Below are positions 25,986 through 33,999 of a stretch of 64,000 nucleotides of DNA, piece by piece. Below the pieces are notes generated by a model. It was not told where the DNA came from. It did no database searches and was given only the letters and a program-made list of their open reading frames with translations. This DNA comes from Selenomonas sp. AE3005 (GTDB lineage Bacteria; Bacillota; Negativicutes; Selenomonadales; Selenomonadaceae), in assembly GCF_000686945.1 (NCBI RefSeq), contig NZ_JMME01000005.1, positions 62,001 through 126,000 of the forward strand. Reading direction: 5' to 3'. The position numbers and the translations under genes are program-made. Position 1 is the first letter of the stretch. Each line of letters opens with the position of its first letter.

Positions 25986-26138
25986 GCTGGTGAACTTGGA
26001 CGGGCGTATTTCATCTCGCCGCTTGTGGATATGGAGCGTCTTATTTTGGATATGATGAAATGGGCTCAGGTGACGGAGGCTGAACTGGAGGCTCAGGGTG
26101 TGATTCATACATACCGCCGAACAGATGGCCTTTCTTGA
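25986..26138 (+). pseudogene. Internal fragment of an alpha/beta-hydrolase gene
   Basis: One frame reads GELGRAYFISPLVDMERLIL and on to a TGA at 26136, with no start codon and no fold-completing sequence on either side. The text after ISPLVDMERLI (DMMKWAQVTEAELEAQG) matches what I know of a family of Firmicute alpha/beta hydrolases, of which this would be about 50 central residues. A TATAAT and an ATG at 25935-25945 lie upstream in another frame. Together they suggest a gene cut by deletion and frameshift. No product is expected. The remainder of 25832-26178 holds only the peptide-gene promoter region. Confidence 0.6.
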
Positions 26139-26178
26139 TGCGTGGATTATGTCATGAAATATTAAGAGGAGTTTTGGT

Positions 26179-27024
26179 TTGAGTTTAGTGACAATATATC
26201 CTGATTTTTACGATGATTTTTGCTGCAAGGCAGATAAGTGCCGGCATACCTGCTGCGCAGGTTGGGAAATTGATATTGATGAGTCCACGGCGGCAAAATA
26301 TCAGCAGCTGGGGGGAGAGCTCGGCGAAAAAATCCGGCAAAATATCGTTGCAGCCGCTGGTGTTTGGCAATTTCGTCTGTGGGAGGGTGACCGCTGTCCG
26401 TTTTTGTGTGCGGATGGGCTGTGTGAACTAATTCGCACGGCTGATGAGTCCATACTTTGTGATATTTGTACGAATCATCCGCGCTTTTTTGTGACCGTGG
26501 GCGGTTATGAACTGGCTGGAGTGGGACTGAGCTGTGAAAAAAGCTGTGAGCTGCTGCTGGCTGATACAGCGCCGCTGAGCTTGCGGACGGAAACAGGTGA
26601 AAGCTGGCCACTGAAAGAACTTTTGCGGCGCTTAGACCTGCCGGCAAGTGATGAAGATTTAGGCTATCAGACTGGTCTTACGGCTGATGATGCCGATTTT
26701 GTGCTATCTGGCATGGCCAAGACAGAGCCTATTGATGCGGCGTGGACGGCACAGCTGGCGCAGCTGCGCGCTGAACCGTTGGCTATGGGAGCGGAAGTGC
26801 CACGGGCCTTTGACCGTGTTTATCAGTATATTCTTTATCGTGCCCTGGAGCATGTGCCGCAGTATGGCTGGGGGACGGTGCTTTCTTATGCGCAGTTTAA
26901 TGCCGATTTTATTTATCTGACATATCAATTGACCGGTCAACTTGACGAGTCAATACGCCGCTGGTCGGAGCAGATTGAATACAGCACCGACAATGTCAGA
27001 ATACTGCTGAACCTGCTGGCCTGA
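26179..27024 (+). CDS. fliB: Flagellin lysine-N-methylase family protein FliB
   Basis: A 281-residue protein from TTG 26179 (AGAGGA upstream). The cysteine pattern is that of FliB: FCCKADKCRHTCCAGW (C15, C16, C21, C25, C26), CPFLCADGLC (C73, C77, C82), CDICTNHPRFF (C94, C97) and C119/C123. These probably bind an iron-sulfur cluster. FliB methylates surface lysines of flagellin using SAM. Typical FliB is somewhat longer (about 370-400), so this is a shorter version, but its end looks natural. It lies 16 kb from the flagellar cluster, between the peptide gene and prmA. Confidence 0.85.
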   Translation: MSLVTIYPDFYDDFCCKADKCRHTCCAGWEIDIDESTAAKYQQLGGELGEKIRQNIVAAAGVWQFRLWEGDRCPFLCADGLCELIRTADESILCDICTNHPRFFVTVGGYELAGVGLSCEKSCELLLADTAPLSLRTETGESWPLKELLRRLDLPASDEDLGYQTGLTADDADFVLSGMAKTEPIDAAWTAQLAQLRAEPLAMGAEVPRAFDRVYQYILYRALEHVPQYGWGTVLSYAQFNADFIYLTYQLTGQLDESIRRWSEQIEYSTDNVRILLNLLA

Positions 27025-27046
27025 GGAAAATGAAACTGTTAAATGA

Positions 27047-27075
27047 TTGACGGCGGTGGAGTAAGCCTATATAAT
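27047..27075 (+). promoter_or_regulatory. prmA promoter
   Basis: TTGACG (27047-27052), 17 bases, TATAAT (27070-27075), 35 bases before the prmA start. It gives the prmA-rsmE-mtaB block its own promoter, separate from the CIRCE operon. Confidence 0.8.
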
Positions 27076-27110
27076 TAGGTAATTGCTGAAAAAATAAAGG
27101 AGCGATGTAC

Positions 27111-28061
27111 ATGCAGTGGGCGGAAGTCAGTATTCAGACGACTCATGAGGCCACGGACGTGGTGGCGGAAATTTATCATGATTTGGGGGCCTCCGGGGTG
27201 GTTATTGAGGATCCGGAACTGCTCAATAACTATATAGATGCCGGCCAGTGGGATTTTTCCGGAATTGAACGGGCGGCAGATACCAGCATTGTAACGGTGA
27301 AGGCTTACCTGCCCATGGACGAGGATTTGGACGATAAGCTGCGTACCTTTGAGCTGCGTATTAAAGAGTTCAAGGCTTTGACCGACGATGATATGGAAAA
27401 GGGGCCATGCACAATCTCGTGGAATACAGTTCGTGATGAGGACTGGGCTGATAACTGGAAGGCGTATTTCCATCCGGAAAAAGTCGGCGGCATGATTGTG
27501 ATAAAGCCTGCCTGGGAGGATTATGAGGCCAGCCCTGATGATATCGTGATTGAGCTGGACCCGGGCTCGGCTTTTGGTACTGGCACTCATCCCACTACGG
27601 CTATGTGCATTCGCGAACTGGAAACGCTTGTCAAGGGCGGTATGCGTGTCTTTGATGTGGGCACCGGTTCCGGTGTGCTCTCGATAGCGGCAGCTAAATT
27701 GGGCGCTACTGACGTTACGGCTATGGACTATGACAAGGTAGCGGTCGATGTGGCAGCGGAAAATATCCGCCAAAATGGTGTGAGCGATGTGGTCAGGACC
27801 GGTGTCAGTGATATCTTGAAATCTTTTGACGGCAAAGCAGATTTGATTGTCGCCAATATTATTGCTGACATTATCATCATGCTGTTTGACGAGCTGGACG
27901 AACACCTGGCCGTGGGCGGCCGGCTGCTGGCGTCGGGAATTATTGCCGAGCGTCTGCCGGACGTGACGGAGGCATGTCTGGCGCATGGCTTTGTGGTCGA
28001 TAAGGTGACAGAAGAAAAAGGCTGGGTGGCTATGACCATCAGCCGTGGAGAAAATAAATGA
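27111..28061 (+). CDS. prmA: Ribosomal protein L11 methyltransferase
   Basis: 316 residues from the ATG at 27111, which is better spaced from AAAGGAG than the ATG at 27105. The N-terminal domain is the L11-recognition ferredoxin-like fold (MQWAEVSIQTTHEATDVV). The SAM site shows ELDPGSAFGTGTHPTTAMC, DVGTGSGVLSIAAAKLGA and NIIADIIIML. It trimethylates L11. The ATGA overlap couples it to rsmE. In many Firmicutes prmA directly follows dnaJ. Confidence 0.96.
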   Translation: MQWAEVSIQTTHEATDVVAEIYHDLGASGVVIEDPELLNNYIDAGQWDFSGIERAADTSIVTVKAYLPMDEDLDDKLRTFELRIKEFKALTDDDMEKGPCTISWNTVRDEDWADNWKAYFHPEKVGGMIVIKPAWEDYEASPDDIVIELDPGSAFGTGTHPTTAMCIRELETLVKGGMRVFDVGTGSGVLSIAAAKLGATDVTAMDYDKVAVDVAAENIRQNGVSDVVRTGVSDILKSFDGKADLIVANIIADIIIMLFDELDEHLAVGGRLLASGIIAERLPDVTEACLAHGFVVDKVTEEKGWVAMTISRGENK

Positions 28062-28795
28062 GACGGCTGTTTTATAAGGGGCTGCTGGCCGATACCATCG
28101 AAATCACCGGCAGTGATGCCCATCATCTCATGCATGTCATGCGCGCCAAAGCCGGGCAGAAAGTCACGGTGGTAGACGACGCCGGGCAGGTCGCGCTGAT
28201 GGAAATGACGGCCTTTCGGGAAGAGGCTGTGACTCTGACGCTGAAAGAACGGCTGGCGGCTAATACGGAATCACCGCTGGAACTGGTGCTGGCGCAATGT
28301 CTGTTAAAGGCCGATAAGATGGACTATGTGGTGCAAAAGGCGGTAGAGCTGGGAGTAACCGAAATTATCCCCGTGAAAAGCCACAACTGTGTCGTGCGCT
28401 ATGATGCCAAAAAGGCGGCAGCACGGCAGGAACGCTGGCAGAAAATCGCCGCCGAGGCAGCCAAGCAGTGCGGCCGGACGGCACTGACAGAGGTGACGCC
28501 CATCACTGACTTGTCAAAGCTGCTGGCGGATAATGGCGGTACAGAGACAACGGAAATTGTCTTTTGTTACGAAAATGAAGAAGAATATACGGTAAAATCA
28601 TGTTTGCAGGCGGCGCAGGGCAAGCGCCTCGTGCTTCTTATCGGCCCGGAGGGCGGTTTTACCCTGGAAGAGGCGGCGCAGGTTCAGGCCAGCGGCGGCA
28701 AAGCGGTGACGCTGGGGCCTCGTATTTTGCGTGCGGAAACGGCGGCTGTGGCGGCGGTTACGGTTGCTCAGTATGAAAACGGCGACTTAGGTTAA
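28058..28795 (+). CDS. rsmE: 16S rRNA m3U1498 methyltransferase
   Basis: A 245-residue SPOUT methyltransferase. An N-terminal PUA-like domain (MRRLFYKGLLAD, GSDAHHLMHVMRAKAG) is followed by the knotted SAM site LLIGPEGGFTLEEA and the closing LGPRILRAETAAV. It methylates N3 of U1498 in 16S rRNA of the 30S subunit. Its start overlaps the prmA stop by 4 bases and mtaB starts 16 bases after its stop. Confidence 0.96.
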   Translation: MRRLFYKGLLADTIEITGSDAHHLMHVMRAKAGQKVTVVDDAGQVALMEMTAFREEAVTLTLKERLAANTESPLELVLAQCLLKADKMDYVVQKAVELGVTEIIPVKSHNCVVRYDAKKAAARQERWQKIAAEAAKQCGRTALTEVTPITDLSKLLADNGGTETTEIVFCYENEEEYTVKSCLQAAQGKRLVLLIGPEGGFTLEEAAQVQASGGKAVTLGPRILRAETAAVAAVTVAQYENGDLG

Positions 28796-28811
28796 GAAAG
28801 GAAGTATTATT

Positions 28812-30107
28812 TTGCCAAAGGTGGCACTTACGACCTTGGGCTGCAAGGTCAATCAGTTTGAAACGGAAACCATGGAAGGCCTGTTCAAGAAAAGCGGCTA
28901 TGAAATTGTGCCCTTTGAGGAAAAGGCGGATTTTTATGTGATAAATACCTGTTCGGTGACGAGCCTGGGTGACCGGAAATCCCGGCAGATTATCCGCCGG
29001 GCGCAGCGGACGAATGAGAATGCCATCATTGCTGTCTGTGGCTGCTATTCGCAGGTACACCCGGAGGAAATCAAGGCGATTGAAGGTGTCCGCGTGGTGC
29101 TGGGCACTAAGGAACGCAGTAAGATTGTGGAATACGTGGAACGTGCTGCCCGGGAGGACGGCATTTTGGACGAGGTAGGCAATATCATGGACTCCCATGA
29201 GTTTGAAGATATTCCCATCTATGATATGCCCCAGCGCACGCGTGCTTTCCTGAAAATAGAGGACGGCTGCCAGAATTTCTGTTCTTATTGTATTATTCCT
29301 TATGCCCGCGGCCCGGTGAAGTCCCGGCACTTGGATAAGATTCACAGTGAGGCAAAAAAACTTGTGGACGCCGGTTTCAAGGAAATCGTGCTGACAGGGA
29401 TTCATCTGGGCGCTTATGGCCGTGACCTGCCCGGTGATATAGATTTAGCTGACGCCTGCCGTGAAGTGCTGAAGGTGGAGGGGCTCAAACGCCTGCGTTT
29501 AAGTTCCCTGGAATCAATCGAAGTTTCACCGGCCTTATTCCAGCTTATCCGTGATGATGAACGTTTCTGTGCCCATCTGCACCTGCCGCTGCAGGCCGGT
29601 TCGGATAGTGTGCTCAAAGATATGAACCGTCATTATGATACGGCAGAGTTTGGCCGACTGATTGCCCGTATCGAGAACGAGATTCCCGGTGTGGCTGTGT
29701 CGACGGATATCATCGTCGGCTTTCCCGGGGAAACGGAGGAACAGTTTGCTGACAGCCTGAAATTTGTCGAGCAGATGAACTTTTCACGTATGCACGTGTT
29801 CCCGTACTCCAAGCGCAGCGGTACACCGGCGGCCGCACGGAAAGACCAGGTGCCGGAACAGGTCAAAAAGGAAAGGGCACACCGTATGCAGGAACTGGCC
29901 AGCCGCAAGACGGAGGAGTTTCATAAATCTTTCCTGGGGCAGACCATGCGCGTCCTGTTTGAAACCAATAATGATGGCATCACGGACGGCCTGACGGATA
30001 ATTACATCCGCGTTTATACGGATAGCCCGGTAGAGAGTGGCGAAATTTATGAAGTGACGCTGGAAAAACTCTATAAAGATGGTGTCTGGGGCACGGTAAA
30101 AAAATAA
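28812..30107 (+). CDS. mtaB: tRNA t6A37 methylthiotransferase MtaB
   Basis: A 431-residue radical-SAM protein from TTG. The N-terminal UPF0004 domain has the three cluster cysteines (TLGCKVN, NTCSVTS, AVCGCYS). The radical-SAM motif is CQNFCSYC, with IIPYARGPVKSR after it. The TRAM RNA-binding domain ends the protein. It adds a methylthio group to t6A at position 37 of tRNAs reading ANN codons. The TLGCKVNQ text separates it from MiaB. Confidence 0.95.
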   Translation: MPKVALTTLGCKVNQFETETMEGLFKKSGYEIVPFEEKADFYVINTCSVTSLGDRKSRQIIRRAQRTNENAIIAVCGCYSQVHPEEIKAIEGVRVVLGTKERSKIVEYVERAAREDGILDEVGNIMDSHEFEDIPIYDMPQRTRAFLKIEDGCQNFCSYCIIPYARGPVKSRHLDKIHSEAKKLVDAGFKEIVLTGIHLGAYGRDLPGDIDLADACREVLKVEGLKRLRLSSLESIEVSPALFQLIRDDERFCAHLHLPLQAGSDSVLKDMNRHYDTAEFGRLIARIENEIPGVAVSTDIIVGFPGETEEQFADSLKFVEQMNFSRMHVFPYSKRSGTPAAARKDQVPEQVKKERAHRMQELASRKTEEFHKSFLGQTMRVLFETNNDGITDGLTDNYIRVYTDSPVESGEIYEVTLEKLYKDGVWGTVKK

Positions 30108-30130
30108 TAAATACGCTGATGATATAAAGG

Positions 30131-30172
30131 AATCCTCACTAGTAAGGTAGAACTTTTTAGTGAGGATTTTAT
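30131..30172 (+). terminator. Terminator after mtaB
   Basis: AATCCTCACTA and TAGTGAGGATT form an 11-bp stem (loop about 16 bases), followed by TTATTTAT, 24 bases after the mtaB stop. Confidence 0.8.
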
Positions 30173-30197
30173 TTATCTATGAAAGAAGGCTGTATTT

Positions 30198-30578
30198 ATG
30201 GAAACTATTGCATTGATTGCTCATGACAAGAAGAAGGACGAGATGTTGGATTTTGCCGGCAATCATAAGGAACTGCTGGAAAAATTTCATTTGGTGGCAA
30301 CGCGTACCACCGGGACGCAGCTCAAGGAAAAGCTGGGGCTCGAAGTGGAGACGATGATGAGCGGCCCCTTGGGCGGTGACCAGCAGATTGGTGCCTTGGT
30401 GGCTACGGAAAAGGTGCAGTATGTAATCTTCCTGCGTGATCCGCTGACGTCCCAGCCGCACGAGCCGGATATCAATGCCTTGCTGCGCCTGTGCGATGTG
30501 CATAATATTCCACTGGCTACCAATCGTAAGAGCGGCCACATTCTGCTCGCTTATGCAGCACAGAAATTAAACAGTTAA
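30198..30578 (+). CDS. mgsA: Methylglyoxal synthase
   Basis: A 126-residue protein. [16 protein letters not shown] is the N-terminal strand with the conserved His-Asp-Lys. [11 protein letters not shown] binds phosphate, and [15 protein letters not shown] holds the catalytic aspartate. It converts dihydroxyacetone phosphate to methylglyoxal, releasing phosphate when sugar phosphates accumulate. The fold and length are those of the standard hexameric enzyme. It appears to be a single gene. Confidence 0.96.
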   Translation: METIALIAHDKKKDEMLDFAGNHKELLEKFHLVATRTTGTQLKEKLGLEVETMMSGPLGGDQQIGALVATEKVQYVIFLRDPLTSQPHEPDINALLRLCDVHNIPLATNRKSGHILLAYAAQKLNS

Positions 30579-30654
30579 TTTTTTCATTTAAAAGCAGGTA
30601 TTTGGCAACTTAACGCGAATATAATAAAGTATGTGATTTGCAAAGGAGGTGTAA

Positions 30655-31005
30655 ATGATGGCAGATTGTATTTTTTGCAAGATTGCAAGCAAGGAAATTC
30701 CTTCTACCGTGGTATTTGAGGACGAGCAGGTTATTGCCTTTAAGGACCTGGAACCACAGGCGCCGGTGCATGTGCTGGTTATCCCCAAAAAACATGTGGA
30801 AAGTGTGGCTGCGCTGAAAGCTGAAGATAAAGAGCTGGCAGCTCATATTCTGGTGGATGTGATTCCGCAGCTGGCCCGGGAACTGGGCGTGGCTGAGTCC
30901 GGGTTCCGTGTGGTTGCCAATACTGGCGATGAAGGCGGTCAGACGGTCAAACATCTGCATTTCCACCTCTTAGGCGGGCGTTCCCTGCAATGGCCCCCCG
31001 GCTGA
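30655..31005 (+). CDS. hinT: HIT-family purine nucleoside phosphoramidase
   Basis: A 116-residue HIT protein. CIFCKIASKEIPSTVVFED is the family N-terminus, with the zinc-like CxxC. The histidine triad KHLHFHLLGGRSLQWPPG ends the chain, with the H-x-H-x-H-x-x order intact. It hydrolyses AMP-lysine and similar phosphoramidates and can act on aminoacyl-AMP adducts. ATG 30655 and 30658 are both well placed after GGAGG, so the start is uncertain by one residue. A TATAAT lies at 30620-30625. Confidence 0.95.
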   Translation: MMADCIFCKIASKEIPSTVVFEDEQVIAFKDLEPQAPVHVLVIPKKHVESVAALKAEDKELAAHILVDVIPQLARELGVAESGFRVVANTGDEGGQTVKHLHFHLLGGRSLQWPPG

Positions 31006-31024
31006 TGATTTATGTGGATTTGTG

Positions 31025-31054
31025 TTGACATGCCTCACATTATTATTGTATAAT
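31025..31054 (+). promoter_or_regulatory. rpsU promoter
   Basis: TTGACA (31025-31030), 18 bases, TATAAT (31049-31054): full consensus boxes, 60 bases before the rpsU start. Confidence 0.85.
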
Positions 31055-31113
31055 AGCGTGGTGTAGTTATGAAAACACAAACTCCCATGTTAAGTGGAGG
31101 GGGGGAAAAATAG

Positions 31114-31293
31114 ATGGCAAACGAAATTAAAGTTGGTAAAAACGAATCAATCGATAGTGCTCTCCGCCGCTTCAAGCGTATGTCCCAGAAGGCTGGTACT
31201 CTGGCTGAAGTGAGAAAACGTGAACATTACGAGAAACCGAGCGTTCGCCGCAAGAAGAAATCTGAGGCAGCTCGTAAGCGCAAGTTCAGATAA
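31114..31293 (+). CDS. rpsU: Small ribosomal subunit protein bS21
   Basis: A 59-residue basic protein beginning [20 protein letters not shown] and ending [10 protein letters not shown], a full-length bS21. It sits near the 3' end of 16S rRNA and helps initiation. A very strong GTGGAGGGGGGG precedes it. It has its own consensus promoter and terminator, although in many Firmicutes it is cotranscribed with yqeY, which here follows at 31374. Confidence 0.98.
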   Translation: MANEIKVGKNESIDSALRRFKRMSQKAGTLAEVRKREHYEKPSVRRKKKSEAARKRKFR

Positions 31294-31301
31294 TTTGCGT
31301 G

Positions 31302-31340
31302 AGACACCTGCAAGTCGTAAGATTTTCAGGTGTCTTTTTG
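31302..31340 (+). terminator. rpsU terminator
   Basis: AGACACCTG and CAGGTGTCT form a 9-bp stem followed by TTTTG, 8 bases after the rpsU stop; yqeY may still receive readthrough. Confidence 0.85.
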
Positions 31341-31373
31341 TTATATGCATTTATATTACAGGAGGATTAGAAA

Positions 31374-31817
31374 ATGTCATTAAAGGAACAGCTTACTGCT
31401 GATATGAAAGATGCTATGAAGAATAAGGAAAAGGACCGTCTGGCCGTTATCCGCATGGTGCGCGGTGCTATCCGCCAGCAGGAAATTGACGGTCAGAAGG
31501 AACTCGGTGACGAGGATGTTATTGCTGTTATCAGCAAGGAAGTAAAAATGCGCCGTGATTCCATCGAGGAGTTCAAGAAGGGTGCCCGTGAAGATTTGGT
31601 GGAAAAGACGCAGGCGGAAATTGATGTATTGCTGCCGTATCTGCCGGCGCAGTTGTCGGAAGATGAGGTACGTGAACTGGTCAAGGCTGCTGTGGAGCAG
31701 ACGGGCGCTGCTACGCCGAAGGACATGGGCAAGGTTATGGGGGTGCTGATGCCGAAGGTTAAGGGCCGGGCTGATGGGAAAATGGTAAATACCATCGTCA
31801 AGAGTTTCCTGCAGTAA
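31374..31817 (+). CDS. yqeY: GatB/YqeY-domain protein
   Basis: A 147-residue protein of the YqeY family. LKEQLTADMKDAMKNKEKDR and RLAVIRMVRGAIRQQEID give the helical N-terminal half. The C-terminal part (LPYLPAQLSEDEVRELV, then KDMGKVMGVLMPKVKGRADG) is the tRNA-binding tail domain shared with GatB of the Asp/Glu-tRNA amidotransferase. Its cellular role is not settled. AGGAGG precedes the ATG, and the usual rpsU-yqeY order is kept. Confidence 0.94.
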   Translation: MSLKEQLTADMKDAMKNKEKDRLAVIRMVRGAIRQQEIDGQKELGDEDVIAVISKEVKMRRDSIEEFKKGAREDLVEKTQAEIDVLLPYLPAQLSEDEVRELVKAAVEQTGAATPKDMGKVMGVLMPKVKGRADGKMVNTIVKSFLQ

Positions 31818-31841
31818 GTTTAGTGTATTTGGTGTAAAGGC

Positions 31842-32290
31842 GCCCGGGAGGCTGGTAATATTTTTCCTTCGCTGAGACGCAAAGCGCCAAACGCTGCGGA
31901 AAAACATCACCAGCCTCCCGGGCTTAGTACGATATCTTCCCTTCGCTGAGACGCAAAGCGCCAAACGCAGCGGAAAGTATCACCAGCCTTCAGGGCTTAG
32001 TACGATATCTTTCCTTAGCTGAGACGCAAAGTGTCAAACGTTGCGAAAAAGTATTACCAGCCTTCCGGGCTTAGTACGATATTTTTCTTCGTTGAGACGC
32101 AAAGTGTCAAACGTTGCGAAAAAGTATTACCAGCCTTCCGGGCTTAGTACGATATTTTTCTTCGCTGAGACGCAAAGCGCCAAACGCTGCGGAAAGTATC
32201 ACAAGCCTCCCGGGCTTAGTACGATATCTTTTCTCCGCAGAGATGCAAGCGTCAAATGCTATGGAAAGCATCATCAGACTCTGGGGCAGG
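31842..32290. repeat. 73-bp tandem repeat array, six units, with one inverted arm
   Basis: The core GAGACGCAAAG recurs at 31874, 31948, 32021, 32094 and 32167, with a decayed copy at 32240, a period of 73-74 bp. The array opens with a single inverted piece, 31842-31856, that pairs exactly over 15 bp with 31909-31923 in the first unit. The unit includes CACCAGCCTCCCGGGCTTAGTA or a variant. Because 73 is not a multiple of three, the open frame over the array (translating as repeated SLPGLVRY) is not a protein. It occupies the 516-bp gap between yqeY and nfeD; nothing else is seen there. Confidence 0.88.
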
Positions 32291-32311
32291 ACTTTTTACG
32301 GGTGGTGTGGA

Positions 32312-32335
32312 ATAACATCAAGGGGGTGATGTTAT
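32312..32335 (+). promoter_or_regulatory. Hairpin with the nfeD ribosome-binding site in its loop
   Basis: ATAACATCA (32312-32320) pairs with TGATGTTAT (32327-32335), leaving AGGGGG as the loop. The right arm runs into the ATG at 32334. The Shine-Dalgarno bases would be exposed while the start codon is partly paired, which suggests control of initiation. Confidence 0.55.
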
Positions 32336-32966
32336 GGATATTGCGATTGGTATGCCTGTGCTGCAAATGCTCCTGCTGGCGATTATGTTTTTGGCCATTA
32401 TGGTGGAGATTAAAACCGGCGGCATGGGGGCAGGAATACTTCTGGGGCTGGTGGCTGCCGGGGTGTTCTGGGGCAGTCAGTATGTCAAAGGGCTGGTGTC
32501 CTTATATCAGATTGCCATATTTATGGGCGGCATTATATGTATTATTGTGGAAATGCTCCTGCCTACGGTGGGCCTGTTGGCTGGTCTGGGCGTGGCGGCT
32601 ATGCTGTACAGTGTGGTACTGGCACTGGGCGGCGATATTCAGGCCATGTATGCCATGCTAATTTCTTTTGCCGCAGCCATCGTGATGTTTGCCTTGATTG
32701 TGAAACGGCTGCCGTCGAGCAAGCTGTGGAACAAGGTGGTTTTAAAAGATGAGAGCCGTTCGGAGCGTGGTTATATCAGTGCGGCTCCGCGTGAGTCGCT
32801 GTTAGGAGCCTCCGGTGAGGTACTGACGGAACTGCGTCCTGCCGGCAGTGTACGGCTTAACGGCAAGCCTGTTGATGTGGTGTCCGAAGGGGCGTTTATT
32901 CCCAAGGGTGCACAGGTGCAGGTGGTGGCTGTGGAAGGCAACCGCGTGGTGGTAAGACAAGTTTAA
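32334..32966 (+). CDS. NfeD-family membrane protein
   Basis: 210 residues. Four membrane helices lie between residues 10 and 125 (for example MLLLAIMFLAIMVEI and LISFAAAIVMFALIV). A C-terminal OB-fold domain follows (LGASGEVLTELRPAGSVRLN, GAFIPKGAQVQVVAVEGNRV). There is no N-terminal ClpP-like protease domain, so this is the short NfeD type. Such proteins are partners of flotillins and stomatins in membrane microdomains, and the flotillin gene follows 15 bases downstream. An unusual hairpin spans its ribosome-binding site. Confidence 0.92.
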   Translation: MDIAIGMPVLQMLLLAIMFLAIMVEIKTGGMGAGILLGLVAAGVFWGSQYVKGLVSLYQIAIFMGGIICIIVEMLLPTVGLLAGLGVAAMLYSVVLALGGDIQAMYAMLISFAAAIVMFALIVKRLPSSKLWNKVVLKDESRSERGYISAAPRESLLGASGEVLTELRPAGSVRLNGKPVDVVSEGAFIPKGAQVQVVAVEGNRVVVRQV

Positions 32967-32981
32967 GGAGGTTTTTGATTT

Positions 32982-33983
32982 ATGAGTGGTTTGATTGGTT
33001 CAGCTTTTTTGTTGGTGCTGTTAATCGCTTTTGTGATGATTTTCCTGCATTTTGTCCCCATCGGACTGTGGATTTCTGCACTGGCAGCTAATGTACATGT
33101 GGGAATTATGACGTTGGTAGGTATGCGCATGCGCCGTGTACCGCCCAATAAGATTATTCTGCCGCTTATCAAGGCTAATAAAGCTGGTCTTGATGTGGCT
33201 GTAAATCAGCTGGAGGCACATTATCTGGCCGGTGGTAACGTGGATAAGGTCGTGGATGCACTTATCGCCGCTCATCGCGCGCAGATTCCTCTGCCCTTTG
33301 AACGTTCGGCTGCCATTGACCTGGCTGGCCGTGACGTGCTCGAGGCTGTGCAGATGAGTGTTAACCCGAAGGTTATCGAAACGCCGGTGGTTTCGGCCGT
33401 GGCTAAAAACGGTATTGAGCTCAAAATCAAGGCGCGTGTAACTGTCCGTGCCAATATTGACCGTCTGGTCGGCGGTGCCGGGGAACCGACCATCATCGCC
33501 CGTGTCGGTGAAGGTATCGTCACGACGGTAGGTTCTTCCGAGAGTCATAATGATGTGCTGGCCAACCCTGATGATATTTCCAAAACTGTACTGGGCAAAG
33601 GTCTTGACGCCGGTACGGCTTTTGAAATCCTGTCTATCGATATTGCCGACGTTGATGTAGGACGTAACATCGGTGCCGAACTGCAGACTGACCAGGCTGA
33701 GGCAGATAAGCGTATCGCTCAGGCAAAAGCCGAGGAACGCCGGGCTATGGCTGTGGCCAAGGAACAGGAAATGAAGGCTTACACGCAGGAAATGGAGGCC
33801 AAGGTGGTCGAGGCGCAGGCCGAAGTGCCGCATGCTATGGCACAGGCTTTGCGTGAGGGCAAGCTGGGGGTTATGGATTATTATAATCTCAACAATGTGC
33901 AGGCTGATACGGATATGCGTAATGCCATCAGCACGGGCAGCAACAACAAGCTGCAGGCTCCCAGTGCACCGGTAAAAGGCTGA
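32982..33983 (+). CDS. floA: Flotillin-like protein FloA
   Basis: A 333-residue membrane-scaffold protein. Residues 3-25 form an N-terminal membrane hairpin ([19 protein letters not shown]). The SPFH-like domain includes [20 protein letters not shown] and [15 protein letters not shown] long C-terminal coiled coil rich in Ala and Glu follows ([17 protein letters not shown]). FloA gathers proteins in membrane microdomains and affects secretion and signalling in Bacillus. nfeD-floA is a conserved operon pair in Firmicutes. Confidence 0.96.
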   Translation: MSGLIGSAFLLVLLIAFVMIFLHFVPIGLWISALAANVHVGIMTLVGMRMRRVPPNKIILPLIKANKAGLDVAVNQLEAHYLAGGNVDKVVDALIAAHRAQIPLPFERSAAIDLAGRDVLEAVQMSVNPKVIETPVVSAVAKNGIELKIKARVTVRANIDRLVGGAGEPTIIARVGEGIVTTVGSSESHNDVLANPDDISKTVLGKGLDAGTAFEILSIDIADVDVGRNIGAELQTDQAEADKRIAQAKAEERRAMAVAKEQEMKAYTQEMEAKVVEAQAEVPHAMAQALREGKLGVMDYYNLNNVQADTDMRNAISTGSNNKLQAPSAPVKG

Positions 33984-33999
33984 TAAGGGGGAATAGCCC

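Noticed and set aside
31842-32290. CRISPR array
   Set aside because: The units are contiguous without unique spacers and no cas genes are near.
32041-32661. 206-residue open frame with repeated SLPGLVRY-like text
   Set aside because: It runs over the 73-bp tandem array, whose period is not a multiple of three, and then into nfeD in the wrong frame.
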